From Aurelia coerulea (lineage: Eukaryota > Cnidaria > Scyphozoa > Semaeostomeae > Ulmaridae), in the NCBI GenBank assembly GCA_039566865.1, contig CM076948.1, forward strand, positions 17,309,001-17,373,000: 64,000 bases of DNA, in the 5' to 3' direction. The notes beneath the pieces are model-generated. The model was given only the letters and a program-made list of their open reading frames with translations. It ran no database searches and was not told the DNA's origin. Shown here in pieces: positions 23,498 to 35,089 of the stretch. The position numbers and the translations under genes were made by a program. Every line of letters starts with the position of its first letter. The stretch's first letter is position 1.

Positions 23498-23975
23498 TAA
23501 ATTTTAAATTCACAAAATACGATTTATAAATTACTCTACTAACAGATAACTAAACTACAAGGAAATAAGATATTACAGAAATTAATACATTGATACAGAA
23601 AATTAATACAATATACAAATACAGAGAAATGAGATAAATTGTATGGAGTGAATTACTTAAAGGAGGAGCTCTCTCAATAGGTAAACTAATCGAGGAGAGA
23701 GCCCCACCACCCTACAATAATTTCAAATGAATTTTGATGGATTTAAATGATTCAAGAAATATACGCATTTGATTTTCACGCAAAAGTAGTTCAGAATTAT
23801 TGATTGGCCTTGTTGAGTAAGTAAATTTTCAGTTGCTTTTTGAATGATATTTTCGATGGAGCATTTCGGAGTTCCACAGGTAATGAATTCCAGAATTTAG
23901 CACCAAGATATCGAATTGACTTTGGCCTTGATCTCCTCTTTTAACTCGTCGAACAATACTCGAAACGAGGCTTTA
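23353..23975 (-). mobile_element. non-LTR retrotransposon 3' end with (CTGAA)n tail, - strand
   Basis: On the minus strand a coding end (I-R-Y-L-G-A-K-F-W-N-S-L-P-V-E-L-R, stop near 23818) is followed by a 3' untranslated part and then an uninterrupted array of CTGAA units (23353-23497). CR1/L2-type elements end in short tandem repeats rather than poly(A), so the array is best read as the element's own tail, later expanded. Everything upstream of about 23975 is missing (5' truncation). Confidence 0.7.
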
Positions 23976-24249
23976 AATGCATTCGCTTGATTTTCCAGTA
24001 AACTTTTAATGACCTTCATACTCACGAATTCATCACCCATCCTGATGCAACAACAAACTTAGGCCACGTGGGCCTAGCAAACAGCAAATAAAAAACTCTG
24101 GCTCTACGCCAAGAATTGTTATAATTACATCGAATTTCAACGCAGAACTGAACTTGATTATATTAAAAACATTAGCGAAGTGAATCTGTGAATGTGTAAA
24201 TTAAACATAAGCATAGAAATTGTCTACAAAATAAATATAAGATAACACA

Positions 24250-25725
24250 GAAGAGACTTGCCACTGCGAAGGAAGAAATATTACAAGGGATAAAGGCTAC
24301 CACAGGAATGATAGAACGATATAACGATCGGCTAAACCAATATCAGCAGAATAGGATATTTCAGAATAATCAAGGAAAATTTTACCAACAGTTGAGAACT
24401 GTGGTGGGCAGCAAGAAACAAATGATGTTCCAGATGCAGAAACAGCGAATGCGTTTTGGGAAGGATTTGGGGAGCAGAGAAAGAGCACAATGAGTCAGCT
24501 GAATGGCTAGAGGATTCAAGAAGGCAATGAGGGGAAAGCGGAAAAAATGCAGCAAATGCTGAGAAAGATACCCAATTGCGTTGATTCCCTTGACCCACAA
24601 ATTGAGGAAGTCAAAGGCAGGATGCAAATTTTTTAAGACTGGAGAGAAGGTTAACCATCTTTTACTTATGGATGACCTAAAGCTGTATGTGAAGAACGAA
24701 AAATCATTGGACTCCTTCATCCAAACAGTTCGGATTTTCAGCAGAGTCATTGGAATGGAGTTTGGAATATAAAAGTGTGCCATGCTAGTGTTGAAAAGAG
24801 GAAAGTTAGTTACACCAAATGGGATTGAGTTACCAGACGAGTCTGTGATTAAGTCAGTAAAGGATGGAGAAAGCTACAAATATTTGGGAATGCTTCAGGC
24901 AGATCAGATAAGACACCAGGAAACGAAAGATAAAGTTACGAAAGAGTACAAGAGGCGGGTACGGAAAATTCTGGAAACAAAGCTAAATGGAGGGAATTTC
25001 ATAAAAGGCATCAACACTTGGGCAGTATCGCTACTCAGATATTCAGCTGCATTTCTAGACTGGACAAAATTTGAGATGGAACAGCTAGAAAGACAAACAA
25101 GGAAACTGATGACAATGCACAATGCCTTACATCCAAAGAGCAACGTTGATAGGTTATATTTACCACGGAAAGATGGGGGAAGAGGACTCTTAGGAGTAGA
25201 GGATACATTCAATATAGCAAAAATCTCATTGAAATGGTATGTCAACAATAGTACAGAAATGCTACTAAGTTCACTTAGAAGCATGGAAGAAGGTGAAGTA
25301 ATTGAGCCGGAAGCTGATATGAAGAAAAGCTAAAGAACGGAAAGAAAAAAACATTGGCAAGAATAGACACTGCACGGACAATTCCTAAGGCAAACTGATG
25401 ACATCACTGATGATGACAGGTGGCGATGGTTAAAGCAGGGACACGTGAAGAAGGAAACAGAATCTTTAATCCTTGCAGCGCAAGAGCAAACAGTCAGTGC
25501 AAATGTGATCAAGGCGAAAATTGATAAGACTCAGGAGCAAAGTGAATGTAGAATGTGCGGAGAAAAGGAGAAGACAGTGAACCACTTAGTAAGTGAGTGC
25601 AGTAAGATGGCACAGAGAGAGTACAATAGAAGGCACGATTGGGTTAGTAGGAGGGTGTACTGGGATGTTTGTAAAAAGTATGGCATCGAAGCATGGAGCT
25701 TTGCGGAGACCTTTATTTTGTAGGA
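24250..25725 (+). mobile_element. R2-type (restriction-like endonuclease) non-LTR retrotransposon remnant, + strand
   Basis: In order: an N-terminal RT approach (R-Y-N-D-R-L-N-Q-Y, F-Y-Q-Q-L, 24290-24490), then an internal deletion removing most RT motifs. Then V-N-H-L-L-L-M-D-D-L-K-L-Y (catalytic D-D, about 24645-24690), thumb-like S-Y-K-Y-L-G-M-L-Q and N-T-W-A-V-S-L-L-R-Y-S (24870-25050). Then a CCHC knuckle C-R-M-C-G-E-K-E-K-T-V-N-H-L-V-S-E-C (25550-25603). The L-M-D-D-L-K box and CCHC motif are typical of R2/NeSL-group elements. Stops and shifts make it non-functional. Confidence 0.75.
24782..25333 (+). pseudogene. R2-type RT thumb / linker segment
   Basis: 183 open codons between RT motif C and the CCHC knuckle. 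Contains E-L-P-D-E-S-V-I-K, Y-K-Y-L-G-M-L-Q, N-T-W-A-V, R-K-L-M-T-M-H-N-A-L-H-P and R-L-Y-L-P-R-K-D-G-G-R-G-L-L, a pattern I recognise from R2-clade ORFs. A stop at 25331 separates it from the CCHC part (25445-25723). Confidence 0.75.
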
Positions 25726-27809
25726 AATTTTGTAGGAAATTTTTAGACACCAGCAGACAATGTGGCTTGCCAGGCATTCAATTGCTTATTTTTGGAGAAC
25801 AAGTTTTCCCACCAACCTGCCAACAACTTAAAATCAACCTCTTGGTGAACATTTGTAAGATCACGCAAAGGAGCATTCACAACTTTTTTCAACCCTATTC
25901 TAATTGCAACTCCAATATACACCCACCTGAAAGAAATGAAAGAGTATGCACATGCACAGATGATGTTCTTACGAAAACAGATGAATTGCCTTTACTGGCC
26001 ATAGGCCATATTCATAAATGATAAAAATAAAGAGAAATTGTGCTGCTATAGTCTCCTTCATGATATTTGCAGAAGGGTGGTTCATTCTTAAGACAATGAA
26101 CATGGAGCAATTGTGACTTTTGAAAGGAAATAAATGATCAAATTCAATGACAGGTAAAAACATTGCTGAACATTGGGAAAATGAGATGAGGGTTTGCAGG
26201 GGTAAGATGGGTAGGTGATGGGGTAAATGGGGGTAATGCTGGTGGTTGGAAAATTATTGATTGTGAACTGTTAAATCAAACTTCACAATCACAACATTCT
26301 TAGAGGTTTCAAAGTGGGACAAACACATGAATCATGATTTTCATGAAATTGTCTACATTTCCTCCAACCAATTTTATCCTACCTACATTACAGCATGCAT
26401 TGTTAGGACCTGGTTAGAGTTCTAAATGTGGTAAATTTTTTCAGACAAGGAAGATATTAAGAAGTTCATTCACTCTTTACTTTAAGATACATTTTCCTTC
26501 CAAAAAGTTCCAATGTGTTTCAGATGGGTTACTCTTAAATGCGGGAAGTGCAGAATTAATCTATTTTTGTTTGAAGGGCTGCCATAAGTCTACCAAATTA
26601 GTGAGCAAAGTCTCATAAACAAGTAATAATTACATGATTCGCATGCAAAGTTAAGTTGCTATAACTGTTCAGTGTAAATAAATATTTTGTGTGCAACTTA
26701 CAAGTTCCTTTTATCTTCAGTTTCTTATGAGCTGTTTCTCTAAAAAAAAACGTGAAATTAAGATGGACAGTTTTAGTTCATAAATTTTCTTGGTTCACCT
26801 TTATTGACAACTTTTCCTCATCTTCTTCACAGTTTGATATCCAAAAACCCTCAACAGCATATATCATCTCTCGAAATAAACTCTTCTTATTCACTGCTAT
26901 TCACTCATTTTTTTATAAGAAATTAAGGTCCGGGGCTGGTAGGCATTTTCTTAAATTTTTGGGTCATTTTGCTACCAAAAGTTTCTTACGTGTTTCTTAT
27001 ATTTTTAATGGCAGAAGTGTAAAGTTAATTTTGTTTAGTGTAAAGGGCTCCCAAATTACTTAGTAGGATCTCAAAATAAATAAATAACATAATTCGCACT
27101 TAAAATAATGTCCAAACAGTTGCTATAACTGTACAATGTCAACACATTTGAGTGCAATAGGAAAATTAAAAATGAAAATTGCAAAAGTTTCTTAGTTTTT
27201 TCAATTCAGGTAGGGTTGTTTCTTCACTTTCGAAAAATTGAGCCTACCGTTTCTTATAAGCGGTTTCTTATAAAAAAAATGAGTGTACCCATCTTTTTGG
27301 TGTGCCTTGGTGTAAATGTCAAATGCTTCATCAACTTCAATTTCCGCATGTTCATCCCTTTTAAAAGTTCGCAAATCAGTATTTCATCAATCCTTGATAG
27401 ATTGGGAATGTTGAATTCAGGCACTATCAGATTTACAAATGTGCAGCAAAGTGGAGCTTTATTAAAGTTTGTTATGAGCGGCTTGCTTCACTGGTCGTGA
27501 CCAGTTTGACACAGCAACCCCAGCCAAGCTGGCCTGGCCTTTTTATCAAACTCAAAGCTAAATATCTGCATAGTGTCTGTATATATACCAAAGTTGGTAG
27601 TCAAGACTAAACTTCAAAGAGTGGCGCCAAAAAGTAGCTGGGCCTAGACTAGTCTAGGCCTAACTCCGTTGAGAACAAAAATAAAGCATCAAACATCAAA
27701 CATAAGGATGTTTGATGGACTTTTTTACAGAATTAGGAGATTAAAGAAATGAAACGTTTCAAATACCTGCAACCACGCTTCGAATCCATGACTATAAAAC
27801 ACATATCAG
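25726..27809. other. intron sequence rich in GTTTCTTAT motifs
   Basis: No gene recognised. GTTTCTTA(T/C) motifs occur repeatedly at 26720-27270, and a TTAAATGCGGGAAGTGCAG tract at about 26536 resembles the MITE termini at 20475 and 29491. It may be a larger, decayed relative of that family, but no matching pair of ends was found. Confidence 0.4.
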
Positions 27810-28800
27810 CACCAATTCCCTCAAATTGAATCTTCAGTGCAGTCCTTTCTTCAGCTCTTTAAATGAAATGATTGCTAACCCTAACAAATTCCATGCACTT
27901 ATTGTTAAAAAAGACCAGGCAAACACTTGTGGCATAAATCTTGATTTCCAAGGACATTCTATCAAATCTGAGGAGACTGTTAAACTCTTAGGTGTAACAC
28001 TAGATTACAAATTGAACTTTGACCCACACATATCAAACCTTTGCAAAAAAGCCGCGGCACAACTAAACGTTCTTAAACGACTTAAGTCATTTATTGGTTT
28101 TGCTGAAAAAGAAGTTTTGGTTCAAAGTTTCGTGTACTCAAATTTTAACTACTGTCCTTTAGTTTGGTATTTTTCATCTTCAAAATCAGTCCAGAAAATT
28201 GAAAGAATACAGGAACGCGCGCTTAGATTTCTGTACAATGATCACAAAAGCTCCTATAATGATCTTCTTATCAGGTCAAAAAGATGCACAATGCAAGTTG
28301 CTCGTCAGAGAACTCTCTGTGTCGAAATCTTTAAGACAATAAAAAACTTGAATCCATCTTTTATGCGTAATATTTTTAGTTCAAGAACTTCAAATCATCC
28401 ATCTCGGAATCCCAACAATTTAAATCATTTTCGACCAAATCAGGTAACTTTCGGTTCCAAGAGCCTTAAAGCCATGGGACCTCAGATTTGGAACTGTTTG
28501 CCAAATGAACTAAAATCAGCTGAAAATCTAAACAGTTTCAAGGTTATGATAAAACAATGGAATGGCCCCACCTGTAAATGCAACGTTTGTAAATATAATG
28601 ATATCATGTAGATTTTGTCCATTTATGTCCATGTAGTTTGATATTTATCTTCTGTATATACGTATTCATTTCCTTAACGTTATTTTTCCATTTGTTAGTA
28701 GATTCGATTTAGATTAGTTGTATGTGTTTATATTTGTATATATATATGTATAGCTAGGTGTAAAAAATCGAATAAAAATAAGATAACAAACAAGCTCGTA
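27810..28800 (+). mobile_element. 5'-truncated non-LTR retrotransposon, + strand
   Basis: 261 open codons (27826-28611) give the end of an RT protein: N-P-N-K-F-H-A-L-I, K-L-L-G-V-T-L-D-Y-K-L-N-F (post-motif D/E), Y-C-P-L-V-W and M-G-P-Q-I-W-N-C-L-P-N-E-L. The tail C-K-C-N-V-C-K-Y closes it. The 3' untranslated part ends in AT-rich repeats near 28740-28795. The frame is uninterrupted, so this copy is younger than its relative at 9495-10075. All upstream domains are lost. Confidence 0.85.
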
Positions 28801-28963
28801 GCTTGCCGAATTCACAATTAAGATTTTCCCGCTCTTGAAGCACCACAGCTTCTTGCTTCCCACATGGTTTCCCCCGTACGGAGACTATTTTTTGCGAAAA
28901 TTCGCAAAGTTCGTGGCATGGCAGAATCCTTATATGGTCATTTGATTGTTACGCGCACCGTAC

Positions 28964-29027
28964 GAAAGCGCTGTTATGGAAAACCACTTAATAGAAAGCG
29001 CTGTTACGAAAGCGCTGTTATGGAAAT
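28964..29027. repeat. short tandem motif GAAAGCGCTGTTA
   Basis: Three copies of GAAAGCGCTGTTA(T/C)G within 64 bp, spaced 15 and 33 bp. Significance unknown. Confidence 0.6.
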
Positions 29028-29043
29028 AAAGGTGTCCGCAATA

Positions 29044-29491
29044 CAGTAAGTTCCCGCATATAAGAAACGGACATATAAGAAACTGCAGCCTGCCAGCATA
29101 GAGAATATTTTCTCCTTTACAAGAAACTAGGCCGCCTGATTTTGTCCAGTTTCTTGTAAATGATGCAAAGTTGAAAAAATACTCAACCACACTGCCGTTT
29201 TTCTGTGTATAGCTTCAGTACTAAAATTTGTAAAATCTGTTCAACGTCTAGATATACAGTATTTCATATTTGCTTCATCCATTATCATTTCTTGGGACAT
29301 GCTTGTTTACCATGCAGCAGCATCCTTGAATTTAGATATGGTTTTTTCGTTACAAGAAAGCATTACATGAAAGGATTTCTTAATGGGCATATAAGAAATC
29401 TGCCAGCCTCATTATAACATATATTCTTGCATATAAGAAACCAGACAGCCTGATTTTAAAATCTGAGTTTCTTATATGCGGGGACTTACTG
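29044..29491. mobile_element. pogo/Tigger-like MITE, complete (448 bp)
   Basis: Terminal repeats CAGTAAGTTCCCGCATATAA and, inward from the right, CAGTAAGTCCCCGCATATAA (one mismatch), continuing into GAAAC. TA flanks at 29042-29043 and 29492-29493. ATAAGAAAC units recur inside at both ends. Same family as 20052-20475. Confidence 0.8.
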
Positions 29492-29499
29492 TACTCCAT

Positions 29500-29935
29500 G
29501 ATCGAAGTGAATGATAAATGGTATCAGTACGAGCCATGTTCAGTGATTGAGAACGACAGATGTAAGATTTTATGGGATTTTACAGTGCAGATAGACCATA
29601 TTATCTAAGCAAGCCGTCCAGATATGATGGTCATTGATAAAGAGACAAACAAGGCTCAGGTAATAGACTTCGCTATCCCATATGACAGCAGGTTGGACAG
29701 TAAAGAGATGGAGAAGATTGAGAAGTACCAAGATCTCGTACGAGAACTGAAGAAACTGTGGAACATGATGGTAGTGGTCATTCCTATAGTATTGGGGACA
29801 CTTGGAACTACCCCAAAGACAATACAGAAAAGAATGAAGGACATTGGCATTGAGATGAGAATAGGGGAATTGCAGAAAGTGTTATCCTGCATATAGCAAG
29901 AATCCTTAGAAAGGTCCTTGAGGTTTGATGAGTCT
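29500..29935 (+). pseudogene. restriction-like endonuclease domain of an R2-type element
   Basis: Reads W-Y-Q-Y-E-P, then K-I-L-W-D-F-T-V-Q, a stop, then S-R-P-D-M-M-V-I-D-K-E. V-I-D-F-A-I-P-Y-D and K-E-M-E-K-I-E-K-Y-Q-D-L follow. The R-P-D...D-x-A-x-P-x-D...K-Y layout is the PD-(D/E)xK nuclease at the C-terminus of R2-type proteins. It could be the missing end of the element at 24250-25725, displaced by later insertions, or an independent copy. Confidence 0.7.
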
Positions 29936-30045
29936 TATTGACATCAAACCCGAAGAAGAACCAACCATTGACTAGAACAATGTGCGTTATCCTTCAATAG
30001 TAATAATAATGATAATAGTAACTATAATTTGATTGAAGCAATTAT

Positions 30046-30495
30046 GGAATTCCATGGTACAAGCAAGCATTACCTCTTACAAGTATCGAAAATGACCCTG
30101 CCAAGATTATGTGGGATATACGGATGCATTTAAACAAAAGACCAAATAACAATGCTATCAGGCCTGATATGCTTATAATCGACAAAGAAGCAAGAAAGAT
30201 CATTTTGATAGAGGAAACTATCTGCGCCCCTGGATGTATTGCAAAAAAGAGAAAAATAAACGCAGGACAAATGTTTCGAGATGAGAAAGTCGCTTGAACG
30301 GTAAATCGTGGATACGAAATAGATCAAGTCAATGTTGTATTCGATTTTCTAGGCTGTTACAGCGAGCAATTGGAAAGCCAAATCAAGGGATTGTGTGAAG
30401 GAGAGAACGAGGCAACATTAGTACTCGAACAATGTCAGAAATGGGTACTCAGCCAAAACTGTGAGATTGTTAAGACATTTTATGCAAGAAAATAA
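30046..30495 (+). pseudogene. second restriction-like endonuclease-like fragment
   Basis: I-M-W-D-I-R-M-H-L-N and then I-R-P-D-M-L-I-I-D-K-E-A-R-K-I-I-L-I-E-E-T-I resemble a PD-(D/E)xK core with a different spacing from the 29500 domain. A stop at 30295-30297 is followed in frame by V-N-V-V-F-D-F-L-G-C-Y-S. The exact family is not recognised; an R2-group relative is likely. Confidence 0.5.
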
Positions 30496-30789
30496 AACCG
30501 TGGAAAAAATGATATATTATTTTAGAAAAATGTGAAAAAGAGTAAATTCAACAACAGCAACACCTAGAAATCTGCCTTGGCATTTGCCAGCAGTATAGTG
30601 GACACAAGAAAACAATGACAGAAGCAATTTTGACTTCTGCAGTAAAACAGTTTGTAAAGTCAGTTAAACGTCTATGAGCTCAGGGTCTTTCAAAGAATTG
30701 ATCTGATTCTCTTTAATATATCCCAGCAGTTGTCATTACAAGATCAACAAACTTGATATTCTTATAGACGCGTTTTAAGGTACTGTCTC

Positions 30790-31150
30790 TTGAAATGTGT
30801 TCGTATTTCTCTTTTTTCGTTTTTCATTCTTCTCTGCATTTCTTCCCTGCATTTTTTTCGTGACCTATTGTTAGTTCAACGATGTGGAGGTTGTTCTTTT
30901 TATCGACTGCCAGAAGATCAGGTCTTGAGCTTGAACTAGTTACTAATTCAGGTGACGAATAGGAAGGGAGATCGCAGTAAAGCTTCTTTTTTTTGCAATA
31001 CTGATTTTTGTCTCTATGTATAGCAATCTAAGCAAGGTGTACATCTAGCTACGGTATGCTTTGTTGTTTCGTTTTCTCGACAGAAAATACAATCTGGGCT
31101 TGTGTTTATACCCCATCGCGCTAGGTTAGACAGGCAGGCTAGGGAGTTGT
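30790..31150 (-). pseudogene. R2-type CCHC knuckle plus endonuclease fragment, - strand
   Basis: The minus strand gives C-I-F-C-R-E-N-E-T-T-K-H-T-V-A-R-C (C-x2-C-x7-H-x4-C), a stop and a shift in an A-run, then S-R-P-D-L-L-A-V-D-K-K-N and H-I-V-E-L-T-I. This is the same CCHC-then-PD-(D/E)xK order as other R2-type C-termini, but the sequence differs from both + strand copies nearby, so it is a third family. Confidence 0.6.
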
Positions 31151-31162
31151 TCGTGTATCTTT

Positions 31163-31206
31163 CTATAATAATAATAATAATAATGATAATAATAATAATA
31201 ATAATC
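31163..31206. repeat. (ATA)n microsatellite
   Basis: ATA/TAA trinucleotide array with one G interruption. Confidence 0.9.
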
Positions 31207-31295
31207 TGATGAAGATTTTATGATCGAAACGTTTGCTTTTAACAGTTTAGTTTTCTCATATTTTGTTTTATGTTATTTTTATAGTGGTTTATTTT

Positions 31296-31329
31296 TATTA
31301 ATAATAGTAATAATAGTAATAATAATATT
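31296..31329. repeat. (TAATAG/TAA)n microsatellite
   Basis: Short imperfect TAA array. Confidence 0.8.
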
Positions 31330-31525
31330 GTCTTTGTGCACGTGATTTAGAAAAGTGTGGCTACAAATACGTCATTTTTCCTTCCCTTTTACTGTTTTCC
31401 CATACTCCTAGAAGTCGAACGAAAGCACCAAATATATTTACATAATGTGCAAGATCTCTACTTTATGCATGACGAATCTCATTTAGATTTTCGGACACAC
31501 AAAAATTGCAATTGTGTCTTTTTAA

Positions 31526-32259
<734 letters not shown>

Positions 32260-32694
32260 ATTATTTTAATGAAAAAGCATTTCTGGCTGATGTTTCTGGG
32301 CATATGCTGGGAGCAGATGCTTACAGAAACAGATGACATCGATGTTCTGGTAAACATTTGGTCAAATCTATTTTCTTTGATCATAGAAAAACATGCTCCA
32401 ATAACTGAAATGCGCGTATCAGAGAAATACTGCCCTTGGATTGATCATGACCTCAGAAAACTTATGCAAACCAGGGATAGGCCAAAAAAGGCTGCAGCCA
32501 AAAGAAAGTATCAATTCCTTATGGACGCATACAGACAGGTCCGTAATAAGATCAATGTCCTTAACGTACAACTAAAGAAGCAGTATTATACCAATTAAGA
32601 TATCTGCATGTCAAGGTAATATCAAAGAGTCATGGAAGGCAATCAATGAACTCCTCAACAAGAGATCAAAATCTAGCAACATTGATTGTCTTAA

Positions 32695-34044
32695 GGTGTC
32701 CCTTCAGGACGATAAAAATTTTTATCCGATCAATTTTTGGATTTTTAGATCATTGGATAGCACACACATCTACCTACAATTTCTAATAATTTCAAGGAAT
32801 TTAACTTTATTTTTCAGCGAATTACAAGCAATTTAAAGTAAGGTCTTTTCAGCTAGGAAAATCTGTTTCCATGACGAGGAGTATTTGAGAACTAAAGGTT
32901 AAATGTTTCAACTGCCTTTGATTTCCTGTTGAATGGATTTTGCGGTTATAATACCAATTATGTCATTGTAAACTCTGCGCTAAATACATACAGTATTACT
33001 CTGTTTACTCTTGTGGCCAGATTAATGTTAATCATTTTCAACAGTGAAATTGTATGCTAAGAGGCCCTTTACATGATAAATTTCAACCCGTGTTGAAACT
33101 CAACACGGGTTGAGTTTTAACAGCATTGCTTATTTTGCCTTGCGTTTACATGAAATCTCAACACGGGTTGAGATTAGGTCACATGGTTGCAAACAATGGA
33201 AGAAGGAATGTGAGCCCACTCAAATATTTGAATAATTGCGGAAGTAGATTCGATCTCCTTTGTTCGCATTCTAATCTCACCCCGAGTTGAAAAAATTTTG
33301 CGTTTACATGAGAATTTCAACCCATGTTGAAATTTCAACACGGGTTGAGTTGCCGAGTTGAGTTGAACCCGTGTTGAGTTTCAACTCGGCCTCCTTCATG
33401 TAAACGCGATGAAGGCTTACACCGGCAACCGAGTTGAAACTCAACCCGTGTTCAACTCAACCCGGGTTGAAATTTCTGATGTAAAGGGCCTCTAAGAAAC
33501 TGTTTCAGCTCTTTTCTCAAAATCAATTTTTCAGCAACCAATGGGTATTCATACAGCTCCCCGTACCCAACGGCTTGATGTAATTGGCTGAAATTTGGCA
33601 CATAGAGAGAAAAGGCATAGGGGGGCCAAAGTGTGTCTCACTTTTGAGAAAAATTGCATGGTCCAAATTTAACATTTGAATGAATCTCAAAACGAGGTCA
33701 GGGATCGAGGGGCAAAATTGTTTTATTAATCATTCTGAAGTTAAGGCATGCAAAAGAAATTTGAGACATGCTTTGCTAGATTATTGTGTTGAGAATACAA
33801 AAATCTCATTGAGATTTAAATGAAACATATCTGGGGGGACAGGGAGGTTTTAGAAGGGGGAAGATCCGATTTTCACGTTCTGATGTTTAACGCCCAATTT
33901 TCGGATATTTGTATTCTTTTTGGCTTGTAAATACTCCCCATTTAATGACGAATCGAATTATGTATAGTTTATACGTGTTATGTCGCGGGCATGATAATCA
34001 AGAGGGAAAACACTGTGAGTGGTCACTGAAGGGATACAGTAACC
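32695..34044. mobile_element. TTAA-target DNA transposon (non-autonomous), copy with nested insert
   Basis: TTAA at 32691-32694 and 34045-34048. The left end GGTGTCCCTTCAG is a shortened form of the right end (inward GGTTACTGTATCCCTTCAG). The body matches the copy at 55406-56250 nearly end to end apart from the inserted 33061-33492. Removing it rejoins the surrounding retrotransposon frame at a Leu-Lys-Glu junction. TTAA targets suggest Kolobok or piggyBac; the ends do not begin CCC, so Kolobok-like is a guess. Confidence 0.75.
33061..33492. mobile_element. Harbinger-like MITE built of Cto-palindromic repeats, inside the TTAA element
   Basis: Ends GAGGCCCTTTACATGA and, inward from the right, GAGGCCCTTTACATCA, flanked by TAA on each side (33058-33060, 33493-33495). 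A TAA/TWA 3-bp target fits PIF/Harbinger. The interior (33089-33475) is an array of alternating CAACCCGTGTTGA and TCAACACGGGTTG words, each self-complementary with its neighbours. It is absent from the sister copy at 55406-56250, which confirms insertion. Confidence 0.65.
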
Positions 34045-34837
34045 TTAAAGAGTCTGGTTTAGAACCTGTTCATAAAATAGATATTTCTAATGCAATGAAC
34101 GGTTTCTTTTGCTCAGTAGGTAAGGATCTTGCTGACAAAATTGATCCAGCCTCAAATCCCTTTCTTGCAGGTGACTACGAAATTAACAAACATAAGGCAA
34201 AATTCCGCTTCAGGACTATTGAAGTGCAGGAGATCAGGGATGCATTTGCCACAGTTACGACAGCAAAGAGCTTTGGGACTGACAACGTCTCTGGCTACTT
34301 TCTGAAGCTTGCGCTGCCTTTTATTGAAAACTCCCTTGCTTTCTTGTTTAATACATCAATTGAAGCAAGTCTTTTCCCTGACTCATGGAAAGTAGCTAGA
34401 GTTACTCCAATTTTCAAGGATGGAGATAAGACTGAAAAGTCTAACTATCGACCAATATCAGTTTTGCCCGTCATCTCAAGGCTCTTTGAAAAACTAGTAA
34501 CAAACCAGCTGTACCAGTATATAAATGATAAAGGTCAATTTTCATCTGGCCAATCGGGCTTTTTGCGCCTTCATTCAACAGTAATATGCTTACTTAAAAA
34601 TACTGACGACTGGTAGAGCCGTTTGGATCTTGGTAAGCTTGTGGGTCTAGTGTTCATTGACCTTAAAAAGGCATTTGATACTGTAGATCACAAAATCCTC
34701 TGCAAAAAGCTTGAACTTTACGGTGTACAGCAACGCGAGCTTGCTTGGTTTAAATCCTACCTATTCAACCGTAAACAGTTTTGTAGGGTTAATGGCGTTG
34801 ATTCAAATATTGGGGACATACAAGTTGGTGTGAAAAT

Positions 34838-35085
34838 CTTCAAAAATCAAAACCTTTGGCGCAGATTAGAACAATTGCAATGTGAAAGCAAACTCCTTCT
34901 GTCGGCAGAGGGAGGGATCCCGAAGTTTTATGAATACCGCTTCTAAAACCTTGAGGTGGAAGGCAGACCTTGCCCTACCCAAAATTTCGATAGTTGTTAC
35001 CACACTCATTACTGCTCTTGTTCGGGATACTGCAAACTCCCCCTTTTGTAAATCACAATGGAAAAGACGATAACTCTGATTGGTT
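34838..35085 (-). mobile_element. Penelope-like element 3' fragment, - strand
   Basis: The minus strand reads I-L-G-R-A-R-S-A-F-H-L-K-V-L-E-A and L-C-R-Q-K-E-F, the end of a GIY-YIG nuclease tail of Penelope-like retroelements. It is the diverged inverted copy of about 41840-42025. It faces the + strand Penelope fragment that starts about 35090, giving a head-to-head or inverted terminal arrangement common around these elements. Confidence 0.65.
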
Positions 35086-35089
35086 CGCT

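Larger units (their letters stand above)
32260..34830 (+). mobile_element. non-LTR retrotransposon (RT region), + strand, interrupted by a TTAA element
   Basis: Linker and N-terminal RT lie at 32269-32694; after the insertion at 32695-34044 the same frame resumes with E-S-G-L-E-P. Then D-N-V-S-G-Y-F-L-K, Y-R-P-I-S-V-L-P-V (RT motif 2), and after a stop at 34614 L-V-F-I-D-L-K-K-A-F-D-T-V-D-H (motif A). It ends near 34830 in G-D-I-Q-V-G-V, just before the family's P-Q-G, where it abuts a Penelope-like fragment. The APE domain is missing. Confidence 0.8.
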
